From: an uncultured Rhodospirillaceae bacterium
Lineage (GTDB): Bacteria > Pseudomonadota > Alphaproteobacteria > Rhodospirillales > Casp-alpha2
NCBI GenBank assembly: GCA_913048145.1
Contig: CAJWVP010000148.1
Location: 1 to 7,237 of the forward strand
Direction of reading: 5' to 3'
DNA: 7,237 nt
Of the stretch, positions 5,923 to 7,237 are shown one piece after another. The notes beneath the pieces were generated by a model, which worked only from the letters and a program-made list of their open reading frames with translations, searched no databases and was not told the origin of the DNA. Position numbers and translations under genes: made by a program. The first letter of the stretch is position 1, and the number at the start of each line of letters is the position of its first letter.

Positions 5923-7237
5923 TCACATCTGTACCACTCCACTCTCATCTGCCTCCATCTTGAACGCCGCGGCCATGAGGGCCTGGGTGTAGGGCTCTTT
6001 TGGGTTGTCGATGACCTGGGCCGCCGGGCCAGCCTCGACCATGCGGCCTTCCTTCATGACGATGATTTCGTGGCTGACGGCTCGGACGACCTTCAGGTCG
6101 TGGCTGATGAACATGTAGGCGAGGTCGTGCTTTTGCTGCAGGTCGCGCAAGAGCTCGACGATTTGCGCCTGGACCGACATGTCGAGGGCCGAAGTGGGCT
6201 CGTCCAGGACGATGAACTTGGGCTTTAGGACCAAGGCTCGAGCGATGGCGATGCGCTGACGTTGGCCGCCGGAGAATTCGTGAGGGTAGCGTTCCTGCAT
6301 CTCGGGTTCTAAGTCGACTTCCCGAAGGGCTTCACCGATGAGCGCACGCCGCTCTTCATAGGTGCCGCCGAGGCCGTGGACCAAAAGGCCTTCTTCAACG
6401 ATCTGGCCAACCGAGAGGCGAGGACTCAAGGAGCCATATGGGTCCTGGAATACGATCTGCATTTCGCGCCGCAAGGGGCGGAGTTCCTTGAGTTGAAGGC
6501 CCTGGATGTCGCGGCCATGGAAGGTGATGCTACCCTCCGACCGTTCGAGCCGAATGAGGGCGCGGCCGAGGGTCGATTTGCCGGAACCCGATTCGCCCAC
6601 CACGCCTAGGGTCTGGCCCTGCTTCACGTCAATGGAGATGCCGTCCACGGCCTTCACGTGGCCGACTATCTGACGCAAAACGCCTCTCTTGATAGGGAAC
6701 CAGACCTTCACGTCGTCGCCCTTCATGACCGAAGGCGCGTCGCCGGGGACGGGGCCGGGTTTTCCCTTTGGTTCGGCAGCCAGTAGGTGCTTAGTGTAGT
6801 CGTGTTCGGGCCGTTCGAAGATCTGTTCCGTGGGGCCCTGCTCCACAATGAGGCCGTCGTTCATGACGCAGACCCGGTCGGCCATGCTCCGGACGACCCC
6901 CAGATCATGGGTGATGAACAGCATGGACATGCTGAGGCGTTTCTGGATGTCACCCATGAGCTTCAAGACCTGTGCCTGGACCGTGACGTCCAGGGCCGTG
7001 GTCGGTTCATCGGCAATCAGGAGCTCGGGGTCGTTGGCCAAGGCCATGGCGATCATCACACGTTGCTGCTGCCCGCCGGAGAACTCGTGTGGCAGCGCGG
7101 TCAGGCGTTCCGTGGCGCTCTTCAGGCCGACCAGGGTGAGGAGCTCCAACACGCGGGTGTGGGCCTGGTTGGGCGTTATATTCTTATGTAGTAGCAGGAC
7201 CTCGGCGATTTGTTTATCAATCGAGTGAAGCGGGTTG
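5923..7237 (-). CDS. yejF: Peptide ABC transporter ATP-binding protein with two ATPase domains, YejF type; 5' end cut by the right edge
   Basis: The ATPase subunit of a dipeptide/oligopeptide importer; in E. coli YejABEF takes up peptides and microcin C. The window holds the last 437 residues; about 100 N-terminal ones (first Walker A) are missing, compared with about 530 for E. coli YejF. The frame stays open to the edge, reading NPLHSIDKQIAEVLLLHK, like the YejF segment after the first Q-loop. Domain one then shows FSGGQQQR (signature at 7069-7083), ADEPTTALD and FITHD. After a proline-rich linker comes VWFPIKRGVLRQIVGHVKAV, a YejF-like lead-in to domain two, with GESGSGKST (Walker A, 6571-6597), VFQDPYGSLSPR, FSGGQRQR (6262-6276), LDEPTSALD and FISHD. 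In domain two all ATPase motifs are present. GsiA or other fused Dpp/Opp ATPases are less likely. yejA, yejB and yejE would be expected upstream, outside the window. Confidence 0.88.
   Translation of the reverse strand, partial: NPLHSIDKQIAEVLLLHKNITPNQAHTRVLELLTLVGLKSATERLTALPHEFSGGQQQRVMIAMALANDPELLIADEPTTALDVTVQAQVLKLMGDIQKRLSMSMLFITHDLGVVRSMADRVCVMNDGLIVEQGPTEQIFERPEHDYTKHLLAAEPKGKPGPVPGDAPSVMKGDDVKVWFPIKRGVLRQIVGHVKAVDGISIDVKQGQTLGVVGESGSGKSTLGRALIRLERSEGSITFHGRDIQGLQLKELRPLRREMQIVFQDPYGSLSPRLSVGQIVEEGLLVHGLGGTYEERRALIGEALREVDLEPEMQERYPHEFSGGQRQRIAIARALVLKPKFIVLDEPTSALDMSVQAQIVELLRDLQQKHDLAYMFISHDLKVVRAVSHEIIVMKEGRMVEAGPAAQVIDNPKEPYTQALMAAAFKMEADESGVVQM

Noticed and set aside
5899..6228. 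Plus-strand open frame opposite the yejF end
   Set aside because: It is the antisense image of the second ATPase domain; a similar His/Asp/Val-rich peptide arises opposite the first domain (6787-7191), which shows it mirrors conserved ATPase codons.
7150..7152. GTG as the start codon of the ABC ATPase gene
   Set aside because: The same frame continues upstream to the window edge with sequence typical of YejF just after the Q-loop, so the true start is outside.

Overview
The window looks like ordinary chromosome from a moderately GC-rich alphaproteobacterium, perhaps Rhodospirillales-like. This is inferred from the style of the proteins (GltB, UppP and YejF-type transporter), not from any marker gene. 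No mobile element, tRNA, rRNA, CRISPR array or phage gene was seen. Coding density is high. Five protein genes fill all but two intergenic gaps of about 190 bases each.

Layout. Positions 1-2634 (minus) hold the N-terminal part of the glutamate synthase large subunit, gltB, which runs off the left edge. Positions 2635-2828 are a divergent intergenic region with several small dyads, three copies of the heptamer TTGATAT and a plausible promoter for the next gene. Positions 2829-3632 (plus) encode undecaprenyl-diphosphate phosphatase, uppP, from a TTG start. It converges, with only 6 bases between stop codons, on a minus-strand pair: a GhrA-like 2-hydroxyacid dehydrogenase (4796-5731) followed by an M20-family amidohydrolase (3639-4799). 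These two overlap by 4 bases and are probably translationally coupled. Upstream of the pair, 5732-5922 is an intergenic gap with a terminator-like hairpin and a palindrome. Positions 5923-7237 (minus) encode the C-terminal four fifths of a double-ATPase peptide ABC transporter subunit of YejF type, which runs off the right edge.

How the genes may work together. GltB (ammonia assimilation) and UppP (lipid carrier recycling for the cell wall) are housekeeping genes with no obvious functional link beyond a shared divergent control region. The yejF end, the reductase and the hydrolase lie on one strand. They could form a small uptake-and-catabolism block (import of a peptide or N-acyl compound, hydrolysis, reduction of an oxo-acid), but a likely terminator separates yejF from the pair, so this is only an inference.

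The most unusual observation is in the M20 protein. Aligned by eye to DapE/ArgE, it keeps the ligands of one metal site and the catalytic base, but both private ligands of the second metal site are replaced (Glu to Ser153, His to Gly358). I found no clear evidence of a new multi-gene system.
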